A stretch of DNA of 64,000 nt from Cryptomeria japonica. Taxonomy: Eukaryota > Streptophyta > Pinopsida > Cupressales > Cupressaceae. Made by a program: the position numbers and the translations under genes. The stretch spans positions 24,911,272-24,975,271 of the forward strand of contig NC_081405.1 of assembly GCF_030272615.1 (NCBI RefSeq), written 5' to 3'. Below, in pieces: positions 35,511 to 46,196 of this stretch (its first letter is position 1; each line of letters begins with the position of its first letter). The notes beneath the pieces are model-generated. The model worked only from the letters and a program-made list of their open reading frames with translations, was not told the origin of the DNA and made no database searches.

Positions 35511-36075
35511 CTACCCATCTGTTTGAGGATGGTAGGCTGATCCAAAAGAGAGGTTTGTGCCAAGCTTTTGCCATAATGTTTTCCAAAAATGACTCATAAA
35601 TTTGGAGTCCATATCTGAAACTATACTTAATGGTAAACCATGTATCCTTACTATTTCCTTAAAGAACAATTGAGCTATGTGGCATGCATCATGAGTGGTC
35701 TTACAGGGCACAAAGTGAGCCATTTTGCTAAATTTGTCCACAATGACATAAATGTTGTCATATCCTTGCTTTGTCTTTGGAAAACCTACCACAAAGTCCA
35801 TGCTAATGCATTCCCAAGGTCTACTTGGTATGGGAAGTGGTTGATACAAACCGACATTTGTTGAAGTACCCTTGGCTTTTTAACAAACTATGCAAGTCTC
35901 CACATACCTTTTCACATCTTGATTCATCCTTGGCCAATAATAGAATCTATGAACCAGCTCTTGAGTCTTATTGACTCCAAAATGACCACTAAGGCTGCCA
36001 TTGTGTTTCTCTTGTATAAGGTTTTCCCTTATTGAGCCTTTACGCACACAAAGTTGTCCACCTTTGAACAATAGC
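35511..36075 (-). pseudogene. ChrF integrase zinc finger and catalytic core
   Basis: The zinc finger (36071-35880) has H...H and ends CIVC in the HHCC pattern, with GHFGVNKTQELVHRFYYWP. The core (35849-35511) shows [10 protein letters not shown] with the first Asp and [15 protein letters not shown] with the second. At the third site, just after QTDG, the next codon is a stop and the catalytic Glu position reads Lys (35498-35510 region), both explicable as C to T changes on one strand or the other. Integrase is therefore dead at its active site as well as by stops. Confidence 0.9.
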
Positions 36076-36122
36076 CCATTTTGTAAAGTGAAATCTGAGT
36101 ATTCACTATAGAAATGATTTTG

Positions 36123-37690
36123 TTACTCCTTGCATACTTGGTAGGCACTTGAGAAGTCTTCATCCTCTGCATACAAATCTTTAAAACTATCCACACCTAT
36201 GCTTCTCAACTGGATTTCTTGGACTGTCAAGACCCTCCTGCTTAGTGCATTAGCTACCCTATTTTTCTGCCCTTTCTTGTGCTTAATGGTGAATGTATAG
36301 GCCTGCATATACTCCACCCATTTCATGTGTTTTTGATTGAGTTTGTCTTGGGAATTCAGAAAACTCAATGCTTGGTTATCCGTGTACACCACAAACTCTT
36401 TGGGTAAGAGATAGTCTCCATTTTCTCAATGCTTGCACTAAAGAATACAACTCAAGTTCATAAGAGGAGAATTTCCTCTTGGCATCACTTAGCTTCTCAC
36501 TATGGAAGGCTACTGGTCTTCCTTCTTGGCTTAGGACAACACCTACCACAATATTGCTTGCATCACACTCCACAATGAAAAGTTTCTCAAAACTAGGCAA
36601 CACTAGCATGGGTTGAGTAGCTATTTGCTCGTTGAAGGTTTCAAAACCTTTGTTTCCTTCTTCATCCCACTAAAACTTGGCCTTCATACCACCTCTAATG
36701 GTTTCTAGCATTGGGGCACATATAGCACCAAATTGCCTAATCAACTTCCTGTAGTACTGGGCTAATGCATGGAAGCTTCTCACCTCTGTTGGTGATCTAG
36801 GACTGGACCAATTTACAATGGCTTCAAATTTTCTGGGATCCATCTTGAGGTTTCCTTGAGATAACACAAAACCGAGGTAAACCAATTCCTGCTTAACAAA
36901 CTCACATTTTTCTAAATTCATGGTTAGCTTTTCATCATATAATCTTTGTAATATATCTTGCAAATGACTAATATGTGCTGCTCTATCCTTACTAAAACTG
37001 AGAATATCATCAAGATATACTAACACAAATTTACCTATGAAGTCTTTCATCACCTCATTCACGAGTCTCATGAAGGTGCTTGGAGCATTGGATAAGCCAA
37101 ATGGCATTACAAGCCACTCATAAAGACCTTTAGTAGTCTTAAATACAGTCTTCCATTCATCACCCTCCTTAATTCTAATTTGATGATAGCCACTCTTAAG
37201 TTCAATCTTGGTAAAGTACTTGGCTTCCCCTAAACAATCCATTAGGTCTTCTATTCTAGGAATAGGGAAGCTATATCTGATGGTGATCCTATTTATGGCT
37301 CTAGAATCGGTACACAATCTCCAAGTACCACCTTTTTTTGGTGCCAACATGGTAGGGACAACACAAGGGCTAATACTCTTCCTAATTAGGCCTTGGTCTA
37401 AGAGCTCTTGGATTTGTTTGGCAATTTCAATGTTTTATTGAGGAGTCACTTTGTAGGCTACTTTATTAGGCAAGGATGCTCCAGGAATGAAGTCTATTTG
37501 ATGGCTTATGGTTCTTTTAGGAGGTAAGGTGTCCGACTGTCCTTCACTCACTATACCTTTGAATTTCTTCAATAATTCTTGCACCTCTAATGGTAAATAT
37601 TACTGCTCTTTCTTGTCTTCTTCTTTGGGTTTCATCACAAGTGCAAACCCTATACCTTCACCTTCCTCAAGTGTCTTTAAGAACTATTTT
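36123..37690 (-). pseudogene. ChrF reverse transcriptase and RNase H
   Basis: RT (37350-36670 best frame) shows [50 protein letters not shown], and the catalytic YLDD in [13 protein letters not shown]. The N-terminal part continues to about 37690 through stops. RNase H (36609-36123) has FIVECDASNIVVGVVLSQ with the first Asp, RKFSSYELELYSLVQAL with Glu, and YTDNQALSFLN with the next Asp. A frame break near 36380-36395 lies inside RNase H. Confidence 0.92.
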
Positions 37691-38334
37691 TCACTGACCA
37701 AAATAACATTAGGACCTGCTGCCCCGTTTTCACCTTCCTCAAGGATAGACTGAAACTTTAATGTGACTCCATCTTTCTTGAATGAGTATGCATTCTTGGC
37801 TCCATCATGGATAGATCGTCTATCAAATTGCCATGGTCTTCCTAATAGAAGATGGCATGCATCCATGGGTAAGACATCATATAAAACCTTGTCCTTATAC
37901 CTTCCAATGGTAAAATCCACCCATGCTTTCTCATTAACAAGAACATGTTGTCCTTTGTTAAACCAAGTGACTCTATAAGGGTTGTTGTGAGGTATCCTTT
38001 GCAGTTTGAGCTTTCTCACTGCCTCTTCAGACACAATGTTGTTTGTAGACCCTGAATCAATGATCACTTTGCACACTTTATCCAAAATCTTGCATTTGAT
38101 CCTAAACAAGAACCTTCTTTGGCTAGGCTCTTCTCTAACCAGTTCTTTGATCAAAGTTCTCCTTGTCATCAAGTTGTCACCTTTTTCTGACTCTAAGGCA
38201 AATTCTGAAGTCTTACTACTTGAAGACTTTTCTCGAAGATAGCTCACTCTTCTTTCACCACCATGTGATGATGATCCCTTCTCTAGACACCTATATAATG
38301 GGTGACCAAGTTGGTTACAATGGTAACACTTCAT
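37684..38334 (-). pseudogene. ChrF zinc knuckle and protease
   Basis: The frame opens at a CCHC knuckle, CYHCNQLGHPLYRC, that binds RNA in the gag C-terminus. The protease follows, with VIIDSGSTNNIVSEEAV holding the catalytic Asp-Ser-Gly. The later block CHLLLGRPWQFDRRSIHDG is the conserved second half. This 216-codon stretch is open. The position between gag and RT matches the family order. Confidence 0.9.
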
Positions 38335-38659
38335 TGTTGCAAAGTATGAGGAACCTCTACCTTGGCCACTAGATCTTCCTCTGGAACCACTGTTTGATCC
38401 CCTTCCTCTATTGAATCCTCCTCTACTGCTGCCACTATCTTGATACTCAGTGAGTTTAGACTCTCCTTGTGTTCTTTGTTCAAAACTTAGTCTCCTCTAT
38501 GGCCTCTATTGTCTTTTCCTCTACCTATGCCCCTATTGTTGCTTGAGTCATGTCTTCTTTTTAGTTTCTCCTCCACCTTAAGGGCAAGTTGAAAGGTTTG
38601 ATGGACTATTTTTGGGCTCATTAGACTGATTTCTTCTTGGATGTTTCACCATAGACCAT

Positions 38660-39313
38660 TTAGATACCTAGCAACCTTGAGACTTTCTTCCTCAACCACT
38701 TGGGATCTAAGGCTAAGTTTTTGGAACTCCTTCGTATAGCTGCTAACATCAAGTCTTTTTGTCTTAGGTTTTGTCTCTTCCTATGGATTTGTACTTCATA
38801 GTCCTCAGGGAGATAGGCTTCATTTATATTAACCAGCATTCCCTTCCAAGAGGAGATAGGTTCCTTGCCTATTTTCTTCCTCTCATCTTGCACAAGCTTC
38901 CACCATGTGAGAGCAACTTCTCTCATCCTAGATTTGGCCACCTTGACCTTTTGTTCCTCAATTATACCTTCACATTCAAAGTGGTTCTCCATGCCTTCTA
39001 TCCATTCTAGGACCACTTTTGCCTCCATCTTGCTAGTGAACAATGGCAATCCTTCCAGTGATTTGCCACTCAAGGCCTTCAATGCCTTCAAGAAAGGTTC
39101 TTGCTATAGGATAGGGTCAGGTTCAGGTATCTTGTCTATCTCTGCCACTTATTTACCCTTCCCTTCTTCTCCTTCCACCTTTAACAACACTTCATCGACC
39201 TTGGTTTCAATTGCACCAAGCTTACTCTCCAACTCAATAAATTTCTCTTTCAGGAGTCTATTCTCTTCCTCCTGATCATCCACTTTCCTAGCCAACTCTG
39301 CATTGGTCACCAT
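38660..39313 (-). pseudogene. ChrF gag (capsid)
   Basis: Gag starts at ATG 39313 (MVTNAELARKVDDQEEEN), only 8 bp from the NonG insertion point. A coiled-coil-like N-terminus (39313-39152) leads to the capsid region 39091-38660. Visible there are EGLPLFTSKMEAKVVLEWIE, REVALTWWKLVQDE and INEAYLPEDYEVQIHRKRQ, a Retrotrans_gag pattern. A Ser/Arg-rich stretch (38335-38660) leads to the zinc knuckle. NonG thus lies in the leader, upstream of the coding sequence. Confidence 0.88.
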
Positions 39314-39316
39314 GTT

Positions 39317-39321
39317 GTCTC
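39317..39321. repeat. NonG target site duplication, left copy
   Basis: GTCTC, repeated at 46123-46127 after the other LTR. Confidence 0.93.
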
Positions 39322-40236
39322 TGTTGGCATATGGACACTCCAATGAGACATTGTGTGTGATTGAAGGTTTTGTCATTGAAGGCAACCTTGCAATCCTATG
39401 GCACTGGCAAAGACATTATACCGGCAAAGCATTACACAGGCAACCTTGCAATCCTATGGCACTGACAAAGACATTATATCGACAAAGCATTACACAGGCA
39501 ACCTTGTAATCCTATGGCACCGGCAAAGACATTATACTGGCAAAGCATTACTCAAACAGAATAGTGCACCGACATCAACAAAATCAATGTACACCGACAC
39601 TGGCACAGAAGATGTACACCGGCATAGAGGCCGATAGGATTTTTGATATGTAATATTTTGTTTATCATTGTAAGCCGACTTGGCAAATTGTAAAATGACT
39701 CTTGTATATAAAAGAGATCATTGTAGGCATTTGTAGGATATGGAGAGAATGCAATAAATAAATTATAAGGCAGACCTAATGTGTGAATTGTAGGTCAAGG
39801 GTATATGTAAAGAATAGAGCAGGAACCGGTACTGAATCTGGCATTGAAGATGCTATTGTAAAGCAATACAGAATATTGGATTTGTGTAAATCCTCTTTGT
39901 AAGTCAGTGTGACTTCTTGTTGAGTAGTGAGCTCTAGGTAGTTGGCCTTCCTGCATGTGCAGGCCCCTATTATAAGTAATATTCTCTTATTGGCCAGTAA
40001 GTGAATATTGTGGGTCACAAATCCCACCGAGGTTTTTCCCACACCGGGTTTCCTCGTTAAACATCTTGTGTTATGCTGTTCTTTTCATGTGGATGCTTTT
40101 GATTTTGTTATTTGCATTAATTCTTGCATACCGGTATACTGTTACTTTATATTCTGCATATTCAGTTTTAAGAAAATCTCACAACCGGTCAGATACTGAT
40201 TCACCCCCCCTCTTAGTATCTGTGGGAACCCTAACA
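39322..40236 (+). repeat. NonG 5' LTR
   Basis: TGTTGGCATATGG to CCCTAACA. A TATA box, TATATAAAAG, lies at 39705-39714. Words ACCGGCA, ACCGACA and ACCGGTA recur throughout. Confidence 0.95.
39381..39553 (+). repeat. 58-bp tandem repeat in NonG 5' LTR
   Basis: Three copies starting at 39381, 39439 and 39497, each GGCAACCTTGCAATCCTATG onward, ending in GCATTACACA. The 3' LTR has the same three copies at 45241-45415. Confidence 0.95.
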
Positions 40237-40238
40237 AT

Positions 40239-40252
40239 TGGGATCAGAGCCT
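40239..40252 (+). promoter_or_regulatory. NonG primer-binding site
   Basis: TGGGATCAGAGCC two bases after the LTR, one change from TGGTATCAGAGCC, the site complementary to initiator tRNA-Met and typical of Copia. Confidence 0.88.
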
Positions 40253-40307
40253 GGTCCTCTATTTTTAGAAGCCTAACAGCTTGAGGAAGATCTTGACACC
40301 GGTAAAG

Positions 40308-41465
40308 ATGGAAAATCTGATGAAGCAACTTGAAGGAGCTCTTACTGACTATGATGCAGAGAAGTTGAAAAATATCAAATTAGAAGATGATTTAAAAGCA
40401 GCTCAGGACATTATTCAGGCACTTCAAGAAAATCTTACTGTTACAAGAAACAAGAGAAGAGAACTTTGTGAAAAGTTGCAAAATGAAAATGATGAAAATG
40501 AATCATTAAATGATATGATGAGCAAATTGAAACAAGAGATCATGACAACAAAAAATGAAATGCAGGATATGACTATGAGATTCTGCAAAGAGATTGAGGA
40601 CAGAAAGAGGAATGAAGAAGAATTGACTAGAAGACTAAGTGATGCAACAAATGAGAACACAAGACTTAGCTATGAAAATGATATGTTGAAGATAGATCTG
40701 ATGCATACTCAAAATGACTCGAATGAACTAATGAGACAAAAAGAGATCTTGGAAAGGGAATTGGAAACTGCAAATCAACACAAAGAAAAATTCAAGAAAA
40801 GCTCAGAAGAACTTGGTACCCTATTGAAGAATCAAAAACCCAAAGGTGACACTTCTGGAGTTGGATTTGAAGTTGGAGAAAGCTCCGGTACTACAAATAC
40901 CCAGGATCAAAGCAAACCGGTAAGCCCCTCTAATACTTACAAATTCAATGGAAAATGCTTTAACTGTAATAAATATGGTCATAGGGCAAATGAATGTAGG
41001 TCTAGGAATTATTAGATCATCAATCCTCCCACTGGTCAATGCACCAAATGCAACAAAATTGGACATAACTCTGAAAATTGCAGAATGAATGTAAGATGTT
41101 ATGTTTGTGGAAGATTTGGTCACTTATCAAATAAATGTAGAACACAAACTAGCATAGGTTATGGGAAAGCTATTCAGAAAAATAATGTAACTTGTTATGC
41201 ATGTAACAAAATTGGTCATACTGCAAAATTCTGTAGCAATAAACGTACATCGGTAGATAACAAAAGTACTAACTTGAAAGGTAAAGAAAAGGTTGAAGAG
41301 GTTAAGCAAGAATTTTCAAAGCAATGGATTGGAAGAGGTAATCTAAATATTGGGGTTACTCCTCCATCAGTAGAACCAACAAATGCTTCATCGGTAGGAC
41401 AATATGATGCTCCACTGGCAGGACAGAGCAATGCTCCACCGACAGGATGTTCTTCATCAAATTGA
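40308..41465 (+). pseudogene. NonG ORF1: coiled coil plus four CCHC zinc knuckles
   Basis: The frame starts at ATG 40308, 56 bp after the primer site, and runs 385 codons with one in-frame stop (TAG, 41013-41015). Residues 1-185 are almost continuous charged heptads, a long predicted coiled coil. Four knuckles follow: CFNCNKYGHRANEC, CTKCNKIGHNSENC, CYVCGRFGHLSNKC and CYACNKIGHTAKFC. A Ser/Pro-rich tail ends the protein. It sits where gag should be and could package RNA through the knuckles, but I see no capsid (UBN2 or Retrotrans_gag) domain. Function in packaging is inference. Confidence 0.85.
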
Positions 41466-41770
41466 AGAAAATTATCTTGAGGGTTTGGCAATTTAATGAC
41501 ACATGTGCTATTATTCCCTCGGTTAGAGAAAAGAAGTTGAAAATCCTTCATTACCGACAAATAAAGTTGAGTTAATACATTACCGGCAAACAATTAATGT
41601 AGTAGGTGGTAGAAAAGACTTTATAAATTAAGTTTTTGGCTACATTTCATTTCACCGTGAATTCAAACTTTTAGAGAGCACGAAGATTTCCAAGCTAAGG
41701 TATTCCAAGCAAAGAGGCAAAGCACTTCAGCAATGAGTCCATCCAAAGGCAAAAAAAGGTATTTATCATC

Positions 41771-44700
41771 ATGGCATCCTCCTCTGCACCTGAATTCATA
41801 GCAAACCCTAGAGTAGTCGAGGTTATAAAATGACCTAGGCCCGTGTTTGAGCTAGTTCCTGAGGTAGCTAAGACTGAGGTAGCTAAGAAAGATGACAACA
41901 CAGGTGCTTTTTCCCAAATTCCAAAGGGTGTTGTTTATGCAAAGACCCTAAAATGTACATTCATTGCAACATAGAGGAATTTGGTGATGAAGAAATCAAA
42001 GACATGTACAAATCTATTATATGTGACAATGCCGAAAATGTGAAACCTGAACACCAAATTGTTGAAACCCTAGGATTCACTGAAATCCTCTGCATTCCTG
42101 AATTTCCCAAGGAAGTGATTAGGATAGTTCTCAGTAGGGTACATGGCTCATTCTTTTGGCTTGACTCAGTGCACAAAATTACAAAGGTAGCTATGAAAGC
42201 AGTAACAGGGTTACCTTCCACCAGTACCAGACCCGACAAAACCAAGAAGGTCTCCAATGACCTAGTAACGAAACTAACTGGTGCAACATCAGCCAAAAGA
42301 TCATTGAGGGTTAATGATGTAACTGATACAAATGTGAGATTCATTAGCATGATTCTAGGTTACAAAGCAACTCATGCAAATAGGCTTAATTTTGTTTCCA
42401 GTTTATGCATAAAAAGTGCTTATGACATGGTTAAGAACAATGTAAAAATTGACATCTGTGAATGGTTAAAAGATGAGTTAATTGACAACTTGGCAAAAAT
42501 CAAGAAGGGTAAGAAAGGAACCTTTAGATTTGGAAATTTGCTTGTATGCTTAATGCTACATATAACCAAATAGGCTCCCAGTATAGGCAACAAGGATTTT
42601 GGATTTGACATACCGGTAGGAAAACAATTGTCTGACTTATTCAACAACATGGGTGAAAATAAAGAAAAGAATATCCATGAGTATTTTCAAGCACTAAAGG
42701 TCAAACTGAATAAGAGGATCAGACTATCATAGGAAATTGTCAACAAATACAAGGATGACCTTTGTTTTGTAATCAAAAAGGATGAGATCTGGATGGAAGC
42801 AGTCATCCCAAGAACATTCTGGGTTACATAAATGGGGTATGAAGCAGATGACCACATAGTGGAAACTTATGCCAAAGCACTTCTGGAAGCCCCCCATGAA
42901 CCAAAGGAAGAAGTATTTGGTAGTGCTGAGCACATTGAAAGTCAAATTCATTCCAAGAAGAGAGTAAAGAAAGTTGAGGCATCTGTGAGGAAAGGAAGCA
43001 GGCAAGCAAAAGCCTTAAAAGATGATGTACTAAAGAAAACTGGCATAACTGAAGATGAGTTGGCAGCCCAACAGCCTGAAACTCATCTATCACCGGTAGA
43101 TACCTCCTTAGAAGGAGATATGCCAACAACTTTCAAAAGAGTTGTGAGGAAAAGAGACCCCTCACCAGTATCCACTCCTTCACCTAGAAGGACAAGACAG
43201 AAGCAACAAGCTGTGAGGTCTCCAGTCAAGAAAGCCACACCTAAGAAAAAGCTGACCCCCAAAAGGAAGAAGAAGACAGACACTGACTTGGCCCCTTTTG
43301 ACATATTACTAGATGAAATCACAGAGGAAGGAAAATTGAAAAACATAGGGAAAATCTACGACACCCTATCAGAAGATGAGAAAGGACAAATTGAGGAAAG
43401 TGTTATACTACACATGGACATGTATAACAAGTTTTTGATGCAAGTCCTAAATGAAATTCCTGATGAATTATATAAGAGACTTGAGGCCAGAAGGCAAGGA
43501 ATAATTGAGTTGGATAAGAAAATAAAAATAGAAAAATTACTTGCAGTATACCCAGCCAACTCACCTAAGGAAATTGATGATTTGATAGCTCAGGCCAACC
43601 AGACAGTCTTTTCCACTGCACATCGGCAAATATCATTAATGGCAGGTAGAGTTATTGAAGTCTCAACTAAAACAAAAGATGGTTGGGATAGATTCTTGGT
43701 TGAAAAAGAAAAACAAGAAGAATATATGAATCCCAAGCCCATTCTAGTATATCAAAAGGACAAAGGGAAAGGTAAAGTTGGTGCACTGCCAAGTATCAAG
43801 ATTAGAGACAACTTACCCCCACCTCCTTTAAATACTCCACTGGTAAAAACAACTGCAGAAGATCAACCGACAACTGAGAGCATGGACATAGAGGATAACA
43901 ATCCTAATCCTGAAGTCCTATATACTGTGAATGTTGATACTCAAAAAATCAACTTAGTGGTAGATAAGGATACCATAGATAAATATGATAATAAAGAGCA
44001 ACCGGCAACAGGAAACCAAGAGCAACCGATAGTAGATTCAGAGAAAAAGAAGGAATCTGGAACACAAACAAAGCAACCAACAGAGCTAAAGGCTCCAGAA
44101 CAGATGCCATCGGTAAGAAATGATGCAAGAAAAATAGTGGAGACACAAAAAGACCTACCAAAGGTCAATACCAGCATGGTCCCTTCCACCAGCACTCAGT
44201 TTACTGGGTCATCATCAAATGTAACAGAGGTATTGCTCGATTCTATCAAGAAAATAACCGATTATAGCTGACAAGCATATAAAGAAATAGATGATTCAAT
44301 TCCAGTTTTGAAATTAATAGCTCCAAATTGTAATATAGCCAACAAAGATTCTTTAGGCCAGTTGGATACACTTTGTAAATATATTTTTGGAAATTTTGAG
44401 CAAACAAAGGTAGAAACTGTAAAGGAAAGTGTAGAAAAAGAAAAACAGAAATTCTTTGAGGAAGGAATAAAGAAGTGTAACAAGGAATTTGACACACTTC
44501 TACCGGAACTGTGCAATTTATTGAAAGAATACAAAACTCTGTATAAAGACACCTGTAAGATAAACTTTTTGACCACGGATGTAGACAAAAAGATAAGCAA
44601 GGTACAGGAAGAGATCAATAAACTTGCTGATAATTTTGTTAACTCACCCGATACATTATCAGTTTTTGAGGAAAAGATAACAAATTTTGAGGAAGAATTG

Positions 44701-44949
44701 CTTAAATTAGAAAGAGAAAAAGAGAAAATAATAAACAAGGCAAAATTTTTGAGATCTAAACTAAGTCCAAGATTGGACTATTTAGCATCTTTGTGTAAGG
44801 AAATCTCAGAGGCACTAAAACAGGGTAGCAAAACAACGGCAGAGCACTTGCAGCATCTCACCGGTACAGTACACAGAACTGAGATAGCAATAAAGGAGAG
44901 CAAGAAGTTTATGGATGGTATACACTTAATTTTGGGAGATATTCTTTAG
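41771..44949 (+). pseudogene. NonG ORF2: about 1060-codon protein of unknown family
   Basis: ATG 41771 (MASSSAPEF) opens a frame that shifts once near 41940. It then stays in one frame to 44949, with stops only at 42571, 42730, 42829 and 44269. N-terminal third: a possibly folded region with GSFFWLDSVHKITKVAMKAV, VTKLTGATSAKRSLRV and KSAYDMVKNN. Middle: a basic, Pro- and Lys-rich stretch (TPSPRRTRQKQQ, KKATPKKKLTPKRKKK), like a nuclear localisation or nucleic-acid-binding segment, then an acidic Gln/Thr-rich linker. C-terminal 210 residues: charged coiled coil (KISKVQEEINKLADNF, EEELLKLEREKEKIINKAK). No motif of protease, RT, integrase or envelope is seen. I do not recognise a characterised family. 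Confidence 0.75.
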
Positions 44950-45170
44950 CTAATAACTACCCAACTACAAGGTTGAGCTTATGTATTGGTACAACTACAA
45001 ATCTACTAACCTTTGTCATTGATGCCAAAGGGGGAGTAGTAGATGAGAAATTTCAAAACACAGGGATCACATGCTTAGGGGGAGCCCTCATATTTTTGGT
45101 AACATTTTTTTTGGTATACACATTTTTGGATATCTTTTTGAAATTTCTCATGAGTGTTGCCATCAATGCC
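44950..45170 (+). other. NonG 3' untranslated region with decoy purine tracts
   Basis: AAAGGGGGAG occurs at about 45025 and AGGGGGAG at about 45077, before the true tract. As in CopA, the words ATGCCAAAGGGGGAG are repeated. Confidence 0.7.
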
Positions 45171-45182
45171 AAAGGGGGAGAT
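45171..45182 (+). promoter_or_regulatory. NonG polypurine tract
   Basis: AAAGGGGGAGAT directly before the 3' LTR. The sequence CATCAATGCCAAAGGGGGAG just before and across it is identical to that of CopA at 1065-1084. Confidence 0.92.
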
Positions 45183-46122
45183 TGTTGGCATATGGACACT
45201 CCAATGAGACATTGTGTGTGATTGAAGGTTTTGTCATTGATGGCAACCTTGCAATCCTATGGCACCGACAAAGACATTATACCAACAAAGCATTACAAAG
45301 GCAACCTTGCAATCCTATGGCACCGACAAAGACATTATACCGACAAAGCATTACACAGGCAACCTTGCAATCCTATGGCACCGGCAAAGACATTATACCG
45401 GCAAAGCATTACTCAAACAGAACAGTGCACTGACATCAACAAAATCAATGTACACCGGCACCGGCACAAAAGATGTACACCGGCACAAAAGGAAATATGT
45501 ATACCGTCACAGAGGCCAACAGGATTTTTGATATGTAATATTTTGTTTATCATTGTAAGCCAACTTGGCAAATTGTAAAATGACTCTTGTATATAAAAGA
45601 GATCATTGTAGGCATTTGTAGGATATGGAGAGAATGCAATAAATAAATTATAAGGCAGACCTAATGTGCAAATTGTAGGTCAAGGGTATATGTAAAGAAC
45701 AGAGCAGGAACCAATACTGAATCTGGCATTGAAGATGCTATTGTAAAGCAGTATAGAATATTGGATTTGTGTAAATCCTCTTTGTAATTCAATGTGAATT
45801 CTTGTTGAGCAGCGAGCTCTAGGCAGTTGGCCTTCCTGCATGTGCAGGCCCCTATTGTAAGTAATATTCTCTTATTGGCCAGTAAGTGAATATTGTGGGT
45901 CACAAATCCCACCGAGGTTTTTCCCACACTGGGTTTCCTCATTAAACATCTTGTGTTATGGTGTTCTTTTCATGTGGATGCTTTTGATTTTGTTATTTGC
46001 ATTAATTCTTGCATACCGGTATACTTTTACTTTATATTCTGCATATTCAGTTTTAAGAAAATCTCATAACCGGTTAGATACTGATTCACCCCCCCCTCTC
46101 AATATCTATGGGAACCCTAATA
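45183..46122 (+). repeat. NonG 3' LTR
   Basis: Pairs with 39322-40236. It ends CCCTAATA rather than CCCTAACA, a single C to T change in the terminal CA. TATA box TATATAAAAG at 45590-45599. Three 58-bp copies lie at 45241-45415. Confidence 0.95.
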
Positions 46123-46180
46123 GTCTCCAACTAAATCTCCTGAAAACAAGGACATCAACCTTACCAACCCAAATCTTGCA
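46123..46180 (-). other. ChrF leader between NonG and primer site
   Basis: The short 5' leader of ChrF, beginning with the GTCTC duplication (46123-46127). No coding content. Confidence 0.85.
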
Positions 46181-46196
46181 TGCTCTGATACCAATT
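46181..46196 (-). promoter_or_regulatory. ChrF primer-binding site
   Basis: Minus strand AATTGGTATCAGAGCA, an exact TGGTATCAGAGC initiator tRNA-Met site, two bases from the LTR end. Confidence 0.92.

Larger units (their letters stand above)
39322..46122 (+). mobile_element. NonG: complete LTR element without polymerase, with two ORFs
   Basis: LTRs of 915 and 940 bp flank an initiator-Met type primer site, a coiled-coil and zinc-knuckle ORF, an ORF of about 1060 codons of unknown family, and a purine tract. The TSD is GTCTC. No protease, RT, RNase H or integrase motif is visible in any frame between the LTRs. LTR sequence and purine-tract junction are shared with CopA, so the likely helper is that Copia family. 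The two ORFs are mostly in one frame each, so the copy is only slightly decayed. Confidence 0.9.

Noticed and set aside
43083-44195. Several minus-strand ORFs across NonG ORF2
   Set aside because: They are composition shadows of the long plus-strand frame and have no motifs.
46181-46196. tRNA-like sequence at the ChrF primer site as a tRNA gene
   Set aside because: Only the short primer complement is present; there are no arms or anticodon.
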